Shown piece by piece: positions 40,311 through 47,997 of a stretch of 64,000 nt of DNA. The stretch's first letter is position 1, and each line of letters starts with the position of its first letter. The DNA is taken from the NCBI RefSeq assembly GCF_002803085.1, contig NZ_NNBJ01000003.1, positions 62,001 through 126,000 on the forward strand. Direction: 5' to 3'. The translations under genes were made by a program, and so were the position numbers. Below the pieces are notes generated by a model. The model worked only from the letters and a program-made list of their open reading frames with translations. It had not been told where the DNA came from and made no database searches. The DNA comes from Streptomyces sp. CB01201. GTDB taxonomy: Bacteria > Actinomycetota > Actinomycetes > Streptomycetales > Streptomycetaceae.

Positions 40311-41453
40311 TTACCCCGCCACGCCCGCCCTGCGCACCGCCTCAAGGTCCGCGTCCGACGCCAACCCCGCGTGGTAGAGCCGGAGTTCCGTCGCCCCCAA
40401 CGCCACCGCCCACGCCGCGTCATCCGCCAACGACAGGGGCCGACCCCCCATCCCCGACACCACCGTGAGGTTCGCGGCAACCACGGCCCCCTCGCACCCC
40501 ACCGCCACGAACGGCTCAAGCAGCTCCGGCCCGCCCGTGCACGGCACCACCACCCCATCGGCCAAGCCGAGGACGTGCTCGGCGTCCACCCCCGCGTTCG
40601 CCCCGCTCCGCCACGCCCGGGGGTCCGCGTGCAGCAGCACCTGGAACTCCGCGCCGCCCCGGCCCCGCACCGCCGCCACGGCCGCCTCCTGGAGCGCCCG
40701 CGCCGCCCCCGCACGGAAGCCCAGCGTCGCAGCGAGCAGCTCGGTGCCGGACGCGCCGACCGTCCCGCCCCGCCACACCGGCTCCAGCGCCCCCCGCACC
40801 CGTGCCCTCAACTCACCATCGTCCAGGCCGAGTTCCGCGTAGCCCTGTGCGCACGAGGGGCAGAAGCAGAGCGACATCAGGTACTGCGCGGTGTCGTCGA
40901 GGGCCACGCCCGCGAGCTTGTCGTGGGCGTGCAGATGCGCGAGGCCGTACCAGCCGCACGACTCCAGCTCGGTGCCGAGCGCCCCCGGCCGCACCGCCGC
41001 CTCCGCCGCGAGGGCGGCGAGGAACGCGCGCACCCGGGGCTGCGCGATGCACGGCGCCCACGGGTAGCGGTCACCGTAGGCGTTGACGACGGAGGTCCCG
41101 GGGTGCTCGGCGCCGAGCCGGGAGTTGTGGGCGAGCACCACCCAGGAGTGGATGTCGAGCCCGGCCGCCGCAAGGGCATCCGCGGCCCGGCCGAACGCGT
41201 CGCCCGGCGCCCAGGAGCCGGCCGCGTACGGGCTCAACTCCCGCCCCCGCCAATACAGTTCGCTCGGCGGATACAGCACCGAGGCATACTCGGCGGTGAC
41301 GATGCGATGCTTCGGGTGACGGGGCGTCAGGGCCCGGGTCGAGTGGTAGGCGGAGGCGAGCGTCACCTGACGGACGCCGAGGTCGGCGATGCGGGTCGGG
41401 GCGTCGGGATCCCCGAGGACGTCCCAGGGGTACAGGAAAGCGGAAGTCTTCAC
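40311..41453 (-). CDS. Hypothetical protein coupled to 5-dehydro-4-deoxyglucarate dehydratase; possible TIM-barrel glycosidase-like fold
   Basis: A 380-aa cytoplasmic protein I cannot name. The alternation of strands and helices, the segments DIHSWVVLAHNSRLG, NAYGDRYPWAPCIAQPRVRAFL and GTELESCGWYGL, and a CFCPSC motif are reminiscent of glycoside-hydrolase-like TIM barrels, in which a Cys-x-Cys-x-x-Cys loop is common. The start ATG overlaps the stop of the dehydratase gene (ATGA), so it is translationally coupled and likely acts in the same uronate or glucarate pathway. Acidic catalytic residues cannot be assigned. Confidence 0.72.
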   Translation of the reverse strand: MKTSAFLYPWDVLGDPDAPTRIADLGVRQVTLASAYHSTRALTPRHPKHRIVTAEYASVLYPPSELYWRGRELSPYAAGSWAPGDAFGRAADALAAAGLDIHSWVVLAHNSRLGAEHPGTSVVNAYGDRYPWAPCIAQPRVRAFLAALAAEAAVRPGALGTELESCGWYGLAHLHAHDKLAGVALDDTAQYLMSLCFCPSCAQGYAELGLDDGELRARVRGALEPVWRGGTVGASGTELLAATLGFRAGAARALQEAAVAAVRGRGGAEFQVLLHADPRAWRSGANAGVDAEHVLGLADGVVVPCTGGPELLEPFVAVGCEGAVVAANLTVVSGMGGRPLSLADDAAWAVALGATELRLYHAGLASDADLEAVRRAGVAG

Positions 41454-42457
41454 TCGCCCACCCCGGGCACACCCGCACCGGACGCACCCGCACCGGCACC
41501 GGCACCGGACGCTCCCCCGGCTTCGCCTCCGGCGAGCAGCGCCCGCCCGCGCTCGATCAGGACGGCCAGCCGCTTGACATGGCCGGCTTCGGGCTCGCTC
41601 AAGGGCGGGCGGACTCCGCCGACGTCCAGGCCACCCAGCCGCACCCCCGCCTTGACCAGCGAGACGGCGTACCCCCGCCCCTGGTTGCGCAGTTCGACCA
41701 GCGGCACGAAGAAGCCGTCGAGCAGGCGGTTGGCCAGCGCGTCGTCACCGGATTCGAGAGCCCGGTGGAAGGCGAGCGCGATGTCGGGCGCGAAGCAGAA
41801 GACGGCGGAGGAGTACCGGGTGATGCCGATGCCCCGGTAGGCGAGGCCCGTGAGTTCGGCGGTGGGCAGCCCGTTGAAGTACAACGGATTCAGGCCCGCC
41901 GACCGTACGGCGCTGACGATCCGCTGCATCAGATCGAGGTCGCCCAGACCGTCCTTGAACCCGATGATCCCGTCGACGCGGGCGAGCGCGACGGCGGTTT
42001 CGGGCGTGAGCACGGCGTTGTCGCGCTGGTAGACGATGACGTCGAGCGAGGTCGCCGCCGCCAGCTCGGAGTAGTGGTCGATCAGGCCGGCCTGATCGGC
42101 GACGACGAGATAGGGCGGCATCGCGAGCAGCCCGTCGGCCCCGGCCTCCTCCGCGAGCCGGGCGTACTGGACGGCGAGCGCGGTCCCGTACCCCGCGCCC
42201 GCGACCACCGGCACGCGCCCTGCGCTCTCCTCCACCGCCGCGGCGACGCACGCCCGGAACTCCTGCGGGGTCAGGGCGTGGAACTCCCCCGTGCCGCAGC
42301 AGGCGAACACGGCGGCCGCACCGGCCTCGATGCCGCCCTGCACATGAGCACGGAAGACGTCGAGGTCGAGACCGCCGTCCGGCCCGTACGCGGTCACGGG
42401 GAAGAACAGCGGTCCGCCCACGTGGGTGAGTCGGGCGGCGAGCGGGGCTGAGGTCAC
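41450..42457 (-). CDS. kdgD: 5-dehydro-4-deoxyglucarate dehydratase (KdgD), DapA superfamily
   Basis: A 335-aa class I aldolase-fold enzyme that converts 5-dehydro-4-deoxy-D-glucarate to 2-oxoglutarate semialdehyde, water and CO2. Motifs: GPLFFPVTAYGPDGGLDLDVF, CCGTGEFHALTPQEF, VIVYQRDNAVLTP with the catalytic Tyr, and IIGFKDGLGDLDLMQR with the Schiff-base Lys. The F/Y-x-N-G-L-P-T-A segment is typical of KdgD rather than DapA. GTG 42457 has GGGAG upstream. The last 30 residues are a Gly/Ala/Ser tail encoded by CACCGG-type repeats. Divergent from a uronate dehydrogenase gene; its product is the substrate of the dehydrogenase at 31792-33321. Confidence 0.87.
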   Translation of the reverse strand: MTSAPLAARLTHVGGPLFFPVTAYGPDGGLDLDVFRAHVQGGIEAGAAAVFACCGTGEFHALTPQEFRACVAAAVEESAGRVPVVAGAGYGTALAVQYARLAEEAGADGLLAMPPYLVVADQAGLIDHYSELAAATSLDVIVYQRDNAVLTPETAVALARVDGIIGFKDGLGDLDLMQRIVSAVRSAGLNPLYFNGLPTAELTGLAYRGIGITRYSSAVFCFAPDIALAFHRALESGDDALANRLLDGFFVPLVELRNQGRGYAVSLVKAGVRLGGLDVGGVRPPLSEPEAGHVKRLAVLIERGRALLAGGEAGGASGAGAGAGASGAGVPGVGE

Positions 42458-42786
42458 GGGCTGCTCCCTGGGCGAGGACCGTCGGGCCGAAACCGTCGCG
42501 CGGCGCTGCGCGGCGCGGCGTCCGGCAGTACACGACGTGCACAATTCTGACTACTGTCCATATCTCTGAACTCCTCCAAACTAAGCCCGCGCCCCGGCGA
42601 CGGTCAAGGTCAACAGCCTTGGCGGACGGGCGGATTGAGGCCCCCGGCGCGACACTTGACTCAGCACGCCCCGGCTCCTTAGCGTGTCCATGCATGTGAA
42701 TGTTGTCCATGGATGTATGGCTCGGGCGGTTGCGCCGCCCCCGACCCGAGTGCCGTCCGGACGGCCCCGCACCCCGAGGAGAGCCC
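42458..42786. promoter_or_regulatory. Divergent promoter region of the kdgD and uronate dehydrogenase genes
   Basis: This 329-base gap is less GC-rich than its flanks in the stretch TTCTGACTACTGTCCATATC (from about 42543). A TTGTCCATGGATGTATGG-like segment (about 42699-42716), preceded by TGTCCATGCATGTGAATG (about 42686-42703), gives two direct TGTCCATG elements near the dehydrogenase side, and GTCCATAT occurs on the kdgD side. These could be operator half-sites for an IclR or GntR regulator. No gene is visible. Confidence 0.4.
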
Positions 42787-43596
42787 ATGCCCAGCCCCCG
42801 CACCCTCCTGCTCACCGGCGCCGCCGGGGGGCTCGGCACCCTGATGCGGGGGCTGCTCCCGTCGTACGGATACGAGCTGCGGCTCCTGGACGCACTGCCC
42901 GTCCCCGGCGAGCCGGACGCGATCACCGCCGACCTCGCCGACAGGGGCGCTCTGCGCGAGGCGGTTCGCGGGGTCGACGCGGTGCTCCATCTGGCGGGGA
43001 TCTCGCTGGAATCGTCCTTCGACAAAATCCTCCGGGCCAACATCGAGGGCACGTACAACCTCTACGAGGCCGCGCGCGAGGAGGGCGTGCGCCGGATCGT
43101 GTTCGCCTCCTCCAACCACGCGGTCGGCTTCACGCCCCGCCCGCAGGCCGCGGACCCGCTGATTCCGATCGGTGTCCCCCACCGCCCCGACACGTTCTAC
43201 GGCCTGTCCAAGGCCTTCGGCGAGGACCTGGCCCAGTTCTACTGGGACAAGCACGGTCTGGAGAGCGTCTCGGTCCGCATCGGCTCGTGCTTCCCGGAGC
43301 CCACGTCCGTACGGATGCTGTCGATCTGGCTGAGCCCGGACGACGCGGCGCGGCTGTTCGACGCCGTGCTGACGGCCGAGGGCGTCGGGCACACCGTCGT
43401 GTACGGGTCGTCCGCCAACACCCGCCTGTGGTGGGACCTCTCGTCGGCGCGGGCGCTCGGCTACGAGCCGCACGACGACTCCGAGCAGTACGCCGACAAG
43501 CTCGTCGCCGAGCAGGGCGAACTCGACCCGGCCAAGCCGGCGGGCGCCCGCCTCGGCGGCGAGTTCACCACCAATCCGCCGATCTGGCCGCACTGA
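42787..43596 (+). CDS. NAD-dependent uronate dehydrogenase-like epimerase/dehydratase family protein
   Basis: A 269-aa short-chain (extended) dehydrogenase. The Rossmann motif is LLLTGAAGGLGTLM; DAVLHLAGIS, VFASSNHAVGF and FYGLSKAFGEDLAQ supply the Ser, Tyr and Lys of the catalytic triad. Length and the SSNHAVG/YGLSK combination match bacterial uronate dehydrogenases, which oxidise galacturonate or glucuronate to the aldaro-lactone. With KdgD and the semialdehyde dehydrogenase this defines an oxidative uronate route, although the aldarate dehydratase is not in the window. GAGGAGA precedes ATG 42787. Confidence 0.85.
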   Translation: MPSPRTLLLTGAAGGLGTLMRGLLPSYGYELRLLDALPVPGEPDAITADLADRGALREAVRGVDAVLHLAGISLESSFDKILRANIEGTYNLYEAAREEGVRRIVFASSNHAVGFTPRPQAADPLIPIGVPHRPDTFYGLSKAFGEDLAQFYWDKHGLESVSVRIGSCFPEPTSVRMLSIWLSPDDAARLFDAVLTAEGVGHTVVYGSSANTRLWWDLSSARALGYEPHDDSEQYADKLVAEQGELDPAKPAGARLGGEFTTNPPIWPH

Positions 43597-43640
43597 CGCG
43601 GGGGGGGCGGCCGGGGGGGGCGTGGGTCGGGGTTCATCGT

Positions 43641-43760
43641 TCGTCGAAGCTGGCCGAGGCTGGCCGAGGCTGGCCGAGGCTGGCCGAGGCTGGCCGAGGC
43701 TGGCCGAGGCTGGCCGAGGCTGGCCGAGGCTGGCCGAGGTTCGTCGAGGTTCGTCGAGGT
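43641..43760 (+). repeat. Decamer minisatellite (12 x 10 bp)
   Basis: Nine copies of TGGCCGAGGC (the last ending in T) occupy 43651-43740, preceded by one TCGTCGAAGC and followed by two TCGTCGAGGT units. The block ends 39 bases before the TerD gene start, in its likely promoter region. Confidence 0.95.
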
Positions 43761-43798
43761 TCAAGGAACCGTAAAGCTGCGCCGCTCGTTTCCGGGGC

Positions 43799-45013
43799 AT
43801 GACCGCAATGACCCCCGGCTCGAACCTCCCGCTCCCGACCACCCGTGTGACGGTCGACGTGGCCGCCCCCGTGCGGCTCGACGTCTCGGGCCTGCTGCTC
43901 ACCGCAGACGGCAAGGTCCGCTCGGACGACGACTTCATCTTCTACAACCAGCCGCAGGGCCCCGGCGTGACCTACCGCTCGGGCGGCGGCACCGCGCCCG
44001 ACGCGATCGTGGTGGACACCGCGGCCGTGCCGCCCGGCATCGAGAAGATCGTGGTGACCGCGAGCCCGGACGCGGCGGGCCAGACGTTCCAGGGCATCGA
44101 GCCCACGGCCACCCTGCGCAACGGGGACGACGGCGGAGTGATCGCCTCGTTCACACCGCCCCAACTGGGCAGCGAGACGGCTTTGGTGGTCATGGAGATC
44201 TATCTGCGCGGCGGTGCCTGGAAGGCCCGCGCGGTGGGTCAGGGATACGCGAACGGCCTCGCCGGGATCGCCACCGACTTCGGGGTCTCGGTCGAGGAGC
44301 AGCCCGCGGCGGCCCCGGCCGCCCCTCCGACGCCGGCCGCCCCGCCGGCCGACCCCCGTCTCGCCGCCCCCGCCCCGGCCCCGGTAGCCCCTGCGGCACC
44401 GGCAGCCCCGGCCGCGCCCGCCCCCGTGGGCGCCGGAAAGATCAACCTGGACAAGGGCCGGGTCAACCTCCAGAAGAACCAGACGGTGTCCCTGGTCAAG
44501 GGCGGTCGTCCGCTGCTCTCCCAGGTGAAGATGGGCCTGGGCTGGGAGCCCGCCTTCCGCGGCAAGGACATCGACCTGGACGCCTCGGTGATCGCCTACG
44601 GCCCGCAGCGCAACCATCTGGACAGCTGCTACTTCGGCAAGCTCTCCATCCTGGGCGGCGCGATCAAGCACTCCGGGGACAACCTGACGGGCGAGGGCGC
44701 GGGCGACGACGAGGTGATCGTGGTCGACCTCGGCCGCATCCCGGCGGAGGCCACGGGCCTGGTCTTCACCGTGAACTCGTTCTCCGGCCAGAAGTTCACG
44801 GAGGTCGCCAAGGCGTACTGCCGTCTGATCGACGCGACGAGCGGCGAGGAGCTGGTCCGTTTCGACCTGACGAGCGCGGAGCCGCAGACGGGGGTCATGA
44901 TGGCCAAATTGATCCGGCAGTTCTCCGGCGAGTGGGAGATGACGGCGCTCGGCTCCTTCGTGAAGTCCCGTACGGCGCGGGGCATGGTGAAGCCGGGAGC
45001 GGAGGCGCTGTAG
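43799..45013 (+). CDS. TerD family protein with two TerD domains
   Basis: A 404-aa protein with two TerD-type calcium-binding domains. The first spans about residues 1-165 (LTADGKVRSDDDFIFYNQP, with acidic residues typical of the calcium site), the second about 220-395 (VKMGLGWEP, DIDLDASVIAYG, SGDNLTGEGAGDDEVIVVDLGRIP). A 50-residue Ala/Pro linker joins them. TerD proteins in Streptomyces are linked to tellurite resistance, calcium signalling and differentiation. ATG 43799 is used; ATG 43808 (MTPGSNLPL) is equally plausible. The promoter region contains the decamer minisatellite. A terminator follows at 45071. Confidence 0.9.
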   Translation: MTAMTPGSNLPLPTTRVTVDVAAPVRLDVSGLLLTADGKVRSDDDFIFYNQPQGPGVTYRSGGGTAPDAIVVDTAAVPPGIEKIVVTASPDAAGQTFQGIEPTATLRNGDDGGVIASFTPPQLGSETALVVMEIYLRGGAWKARAVGQGYANGLAGIATDFGVSVEEQPAAAPAAPPTPAAPPADPRLAAPAPAPVAPAAPAAPAAPAPVGAGKINLDKGRVNLQKNQTVSLVKGGRPLLSQVKMGLGWEPAFRGKDIDLDASVIAYGPQRNHLDSCYFGKLSILGGAIKHSGDNLTGEGAGDDEVIVVDLGRIPAEATGLVFTVNSFSGQKFTEVAKAYCRLIDATSGEELVRFDLTSAEPQTGVMMAKLIRQFSGEWEMTALGSFVKSRTARGMVKPGAEAL

Positions 45014-45070
45014 CTGTCTGCTGGTCAGCGGCCCGGGGCGCGTGATGCGCGGCAGTGTGGCAGGTGACCG

Positions 45071-45100
45071 CCTCTCCGGACGCGACCTGGGCCGGAGAGG
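45071..45100. terminator. Hairpin terminator after the TerD gene
   Basis: CCTCTCCGG at 45071-45079 and its complement at 45092-45100 with a 12-base loop, between convergent genes. Confidence 0.65.
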
Positions 45101-45170
45101 CCCCCGCCCTCCCGGCGCGGCCCCGTGCGCATGGGTAACCTGCCGTCGACCTATGACCTGAGCTGCGCGG

Positions 45171-45341
45171 TTACCGTCGCGGAGTGCGACAGGCCGGGTC
45201 GCCGTTCAGGTGCTTCCAGTTGTCGGGGCGGGCCCCGCTCGCCGAGGCCCACGCACCCGCTTGGCTCGCGGGGACGGCGACGCCCACGATGGGCCGGTCG
45301 CAGTAGATGCAGAACTTGGTGCCGCTCACACCTAGCGTCAT
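45171..45341 (-). CDS. Small zinc-ribbon-like protein (56 aa)
   Basis: A 56-aa protein beginning MTLGVSGTKFCIYCDRPIVG and containing a later WKHLNGDPACRTPRR. A CxxC pair plus a third Cys near the C-terminus suggests a zinc-knuckle or treble-clef-like site, with the His in WKHLNG as the possible fourth ligand. Its ATG overlaps the stop of the preceding mini-gene (ATGA on the minus strand), so they are translationally coupled. Function unknown; lies at the end of the locus that includes an XRE regulator and flavoprotein. Confidence 0.65.
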   Translation of the reverse strand: MTLGVSGTKFCIYCDRPIVGVAVPASQAGAWASASGARPDNWKHLNGDPACRTPRR

Positions 45342-45541
45342 GACGCCTGGTCCAGCCGGACGGTGTGCTGTGCGGTGAGGCGGTACAGCGGCCTGATGCC
45401 ACGGTCCCCGGCGCAGCCCTCGTGGGCGTACACCGGGCTGGCGGAGCCGCTCGTCGGGGCGGACAGGCGCACGCAGCGGTCCGCCCCTGCCTTCCCGCAG
45501 TACGCGCACTCGTGGGGTGCGATTGCAGGCTTGTCGCTCAT
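45338..45541 (-). CDS. Small zinc-ribbon-like protein (67 aa)
   Basis: A 67-aa protein with CAYCGKAGADRC near the start and YAHEGCAGDRG in the middle; two CxxC-like pairs and one His give a likely zinc-binding site. It resembles small hypothetical proteins found beside XRE regulators in Streptomyces. Coupled to the 56-aa gene downstream by an ATGA overlap. The promoter lies in the 111-base gap behind the strong hairpin at 45606-45634. Role unknown. Confidence 0.68.
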   Translation of the reverse strand: MSDKPAIAPHECAYCGKAGADRCVRLSAPTSGSASPVYAHEGCAGDRGIRPLYRLTAQHTVRLDQAS

Positions 45542-45605
45542 GCCGACCGTCCTCGGGATCGCGGTTGATCAGGTACGGAATCCAGGATGGCGGGCCGGCA
45601 AGCGT

Positions 45606-45634
45606 CCAACGCTCACGATTTTCGTGAGCGTTGG
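45606..45634 (-). terminator. Perfect 13-bp hairpin after the XRE regulator gene
   Basis: CCAACGCTCACGA (45606-45618), a TTT loop, and the exact complement (45622-45634). Placed between the XRE gene end and the start of the zinc-ribbon genes on the same strand, it probably terminates the XRE transcript; it could alternatively be an attenuator for the small genes. Confidence 0.75.
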
Positions 45635-45652
45635 CAGGTCAGGATATGAGCG

Positions 45653-46843
45653 TCAGCGGCCGATCCAGGCGGCCATGTGGCCGAGGCTCTCGGAGGTCCG
45701 GCGCGAGAGGTGTACCAGGCCTTTGATCGTCTCGCGGGCGCCCGGGTGGTAGCGGGTCTGCTCCGGGGCGGCGTGCCGGGCTTCGACGAGGGAGGCGAGT
45801 GCCGCTTCGGTGCGGCCGGTCTCCATTTCGGAGCGGGCTTGGTCGATCAGGAAGTGCGAGCGGCGGGAAGTCGCCAGAGTGGGCGGCAACTTGGGCCCGA
45901 TCCTCTTGGCCAGTTCGACAGCGTCGTCGTACCGCCGCATCTCCACCGCCGCCGACATGCGGTGCAGGGCCACGTTGGCCGGGCCGAAGGACAGCCAGTG
46001 CACGTCGGAGGCGTCCCCGACCCGCCGGGCGTGGTCGGCCGCCTCGGCCAAGTGGGTCTCGACGGCATGGCTGTCGTCGGCCCGGGCGGCGATGACCGAA
46101 GCACCGAGATGCAGTTGGCCGGCCACGGCGACGCTTTCCCGGGTGACTTCGGCGGCGCCGAGGGTGCTGTGGCCGGAACTGATGAGGCGCTGTCCGATGC
46201 TGTAGTCGCCCTCACGGAAGTACACGAGGGCGCGCATGTACTGGCGCAGGCTGTCGAGGCAGGGGTCGGAGGCGCGTTGCGCGGCCCAGCCGAGCCGGTC
46301 CAGGGCTACTGAACTCAGGTCGTAGTAACCGAGCTTGACGGTGATGTCGTGGGCGGTGCGGTACGTCGAGGCGAGCGCATGCCACAGTTCGGTCGACGGA
46401 GCCCGCCAAGCCGCCGTGGTGAGCTCCGCGATCAGGCCGGGCAGCCGGCCGGCGGCCCTACGGAGGCGGGTCGCTCTGACGTCGGCGCACAACTGGTCCG
46501 CCGCCTCCAGCAGCTTGGCCGCGGGGCTCGCGACGATGACGTCGTCGGCGCCCAGGTCGTACAGGTCGAGGGCTTCGCGGATGGGCCGGACCAGCACGGC
46601 CAGGCGGTCTTGCTGGAGTTCGGTCACGTAAGGCTGTCCTGTCAGCACGGTGACGTCGATCCGGAGGGCGTGCGCGACAGCCGCCAAGAGGTCGACGGTT
46701 GCCGGTTTGGCGCCGCATTCGACCTGGTTGAGGAGGCTGTACGAGTAGGGGATCCTCTCGGCCAGTTGTTTCTGGGTGAGGCGGGCCAGCTTCCGCTGCT
46801 GTTTGATGCGGTTGCCGGTGTGGTCGTCGTCCAGTCTCGGCAT
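45653..46843 (-). CDS. XRE family transcriptional regulator with C-terminal TPR-like repeats
   Basis: A 396-aa regulator. The N-terminal helix-turn-helix is IKQQRKLARLTQKQLAERIPYSYSLLNQVECGAKPATVDLL (about residues 13-55). The rest is all-helical with TPR-like repeats (for example ALDRLGWAAQRASDPCLDSLRQYMRALVYFREGDYSIG), as in peptide-sensing or NsdA/BldD-neighbour regulators of Streptomyces. It is divergent from the flavoprotein gene with a 117-base gap, so it probably controls it. Codon use is slightly less GC-biased than neighbouring housekeeping genes by eye, which suggests an accessory locus. Confidence 0.85.
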   Translation of the reverse strand: MPRLDDDHTGNRIKQQRKLARLTQKQLAERIPYSYSLLNQVECGAKPATVDLLAAVAHALRIDVTVLTGQPYVTELQQDRLAVLVRPIREALDLYDLGADDVIVASPAAKLLEAADQLCADVRATRLRRAAGRLPGLIAELTTAAWRAPSTELWHALASTYRTAHDITVKLGYYDLSSVALDRLGWAAQRASDPCLDSLRQYMRALVYFREGDYSIGQRLISSGHSTLGAAEVTRESVAVAGQLHLGASVIAARADDSHAVETHLAEAADHARRVGDASDVHWLSFGPANVALHRMSAAVEMRRYDDAVELAKRIGPKLPPTLATSRRSHFLIDQARSEMETGRTEAALASLVEARHAAPEQTRYHPGARETIKGLVHLSRRTSESLGHMAAWIGR

Positions 46844-46960
46844 AGTGGCTCCGTTCCCTGCTCGTCATGTGGAACGGTACGCGCGCGGGCCCCGCCCGAG
46901 GCCTGATCCGCCCCCGATTCCCCACGTTCGGGGGCCCGTTGCATGTGATCCACTGGTGAC

Positions 46961-47512
46961 ATGACGACGCAACGGACCTTGTATCTGTTCTGCTCGGCCG
47001 CACCACCGGCGTTCGATGTCGCCCACGTCATCGAGCAGGCCCAGGCCGAAGGCTGGGACGTGTGCCTGGGGTTGACGCCGACGGCCGCATCCTGGCTGGA
47101 GGAGAGCCTGTCGGGGCTGGCCACCCTGACGGGGCATCCTGTGCGCAGCCAGTACAAGAGGCCGGGTGAGCCGGACGTCTGGCCGCCCGCAGACGTCATC
47201 CTGGTCGCGCCGGCCACGTTCAACACGATCAACGCCTGGGCGCTCGGACTGACTTCGAACTTCGTGGTGGGCGTCGTCGCCGAGGGCATCGGCAAGCGGA
47301 TTCCGACGGTGACGATGCCGTGCGTGAACGCGGCCTACGTGCGGCATCCGCAGTTCGAGCAGTCGGTGGCGGTGCTGCGCGGGGCCGGGGTGACGGTGCT
47401 GTACGGGGAAGGCGGGTTCGTGCCGAACCAGCCGGGCGAGCGCCGGCCGGAGGGCTATCCGTGGCGGATCGCGCTGGATGCGGCAGAGTCGATTGTCAGT
47501 GCCCCGCAGTAG
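46961..47512 (+). CDS. HFCD-family flavoprotein (phosphopantothenoylcysteine decarboxylase-like)
   Basis: A 183-aa FMN-binding protein of the homo-oligomeric flavin-containing Cys decarboxylase family. The nucleotide-binding strand TLYLFCSAAPPAFDVAHVI, the PASANT-like motif APATFNTINAWALGLTSNFV, and the substrate-clamp-like TMPCVNAAYVRHPQFEQSV are present. Members decarboxylate phosphopantothenoylcysteine or C-terminal Cys residues of peptides. The single-domain form without a synthase partner, next to an XRE regulator and small proteins, points to an accessory role rather than CoA synthesis. A 59-aa protein gene follows after nine bases. Confidence 0.83.
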   Translation: MTTQRTLYLFCSAAPPAFDVAHVIEQAQAEGWDVCLGLTPTAASWLEESLSGLATLTGHPVRSQYKRPGEPDVWPPADVILVAPATFNTINAWALGLTSNFVVGVVAEGIGKRIPTVTMPCVNAAYVRHPQFEQSVAVLRGAGVTVLYGEGGFVPNQPGERRPEGYPWRIALDAAESIVSAPQ

Positions 47513-47521
47513 CCTAGGTAC

Positions 47522-47701
47522 ATGCCTCGTACACCTGCCACTCCTGGCCCCGCGCGCCCCGCTGCGGTGATCAACGCGCAGATTCGCGGGCTCGTCGATG
47601 GCGGCGGGCTCGGGTCCGACGAATATCTGGAGCTGCTGGTGGAGTGGGCTGTGGCGGTGCGCCCGGAGGGCCTGCGCGGGGACGTGACCGAGGCGGCTTG
47701 A
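47522..47701 (+). CDS. Small protein (59 aa) downstream of the flavoprotein
   Basis: A 59-aa frame from ATG 47522 to TGA 47701, starting nine bases after the flavoprotein stop. Its sequence begins MPRTPATPGPARPAAVINAQ and continues with an acidic helical part (SDEYLELLVEWAVAVRPEGLRGDVTEAA). It contains no cysteine, so it is not an obvious substrate for C-terminal Cys decarboxylation. A GGTAC/TAGGTAC sequence precedes the start. Likely co-transcribed with the flavoprotein; function unknown. Confidence 0.6.
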   Translation: MPRTPATPGPARPAAVINAQIRGLVDGGGLGSDEYLELLVEWAVAVRPEGLRGDVTEAA

Positions 47702-47794
47702 GATCGCGCCGGAAGGCTGCATCTGACCGCGGTACATGATGTCCAGCTCGTCGTCGGGTTTCACCGACTCGTCGCTCCGGGCGATCGGTACGGC

Positions 47795-47905
47795 AGGGGC
47801 GCGGGAAACCGCGCGAGCAACCCCACACGGTTCGCGGCCGGACACGAGCCCGGGGCGCGGGGCGCGGGGCGCGGGGAACCGCGCGAGAATCGCCCGGCCG
47901 CAGAG
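47795..47905 (+). repeat. Two copies of the dispersed GGGGCGCGGG(A)AACCGCGCG repeat
   Basis: One copy at 47795-47842 (GGGGCGCGGGAAACCGCGCG) and a second at 47865-47905, preceded by GGGGCGCGGGGCGCGGGGCG. They fill the gap before the ketosynthase gene, here not between convergent genes. Confidence 0.75.
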
Positions 47906-47997
47906 GCCCAACCTGTCGGAACCCCACAACACCCCCCGGACAAATCGCTGCACCCGCCCCCTCCCCACCCCGCCCCATCCCCTGGCAGGGTCGAGGT

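Noticed and set aside
41450-42457. Annotation of this gene as dapA
   Set aside because: The CCGTGEFHALTP and YFNGLPTAELTG segments and the neighbouring uronate dehydrogenase favour 5-dehydro-4-deoxyglucarate dehydratase; a true dapA occurs at 55415-56305.
43641-43760. Possible CRISPR or attachment site
   Set aside because: Ten-base units without spacers or an integrase gene; it is a minisatellite.
46961-47701. Flavoprotein plus 59-aa peptide as a linaridin- or lanthipeptide-like pathway
   Set aside because: The 59-aa protein has no cysteine and no leader/core pattern, and no dehydratase, cyclase or transporter gene is nearby; kept only as a speculative idea in the locus finding.
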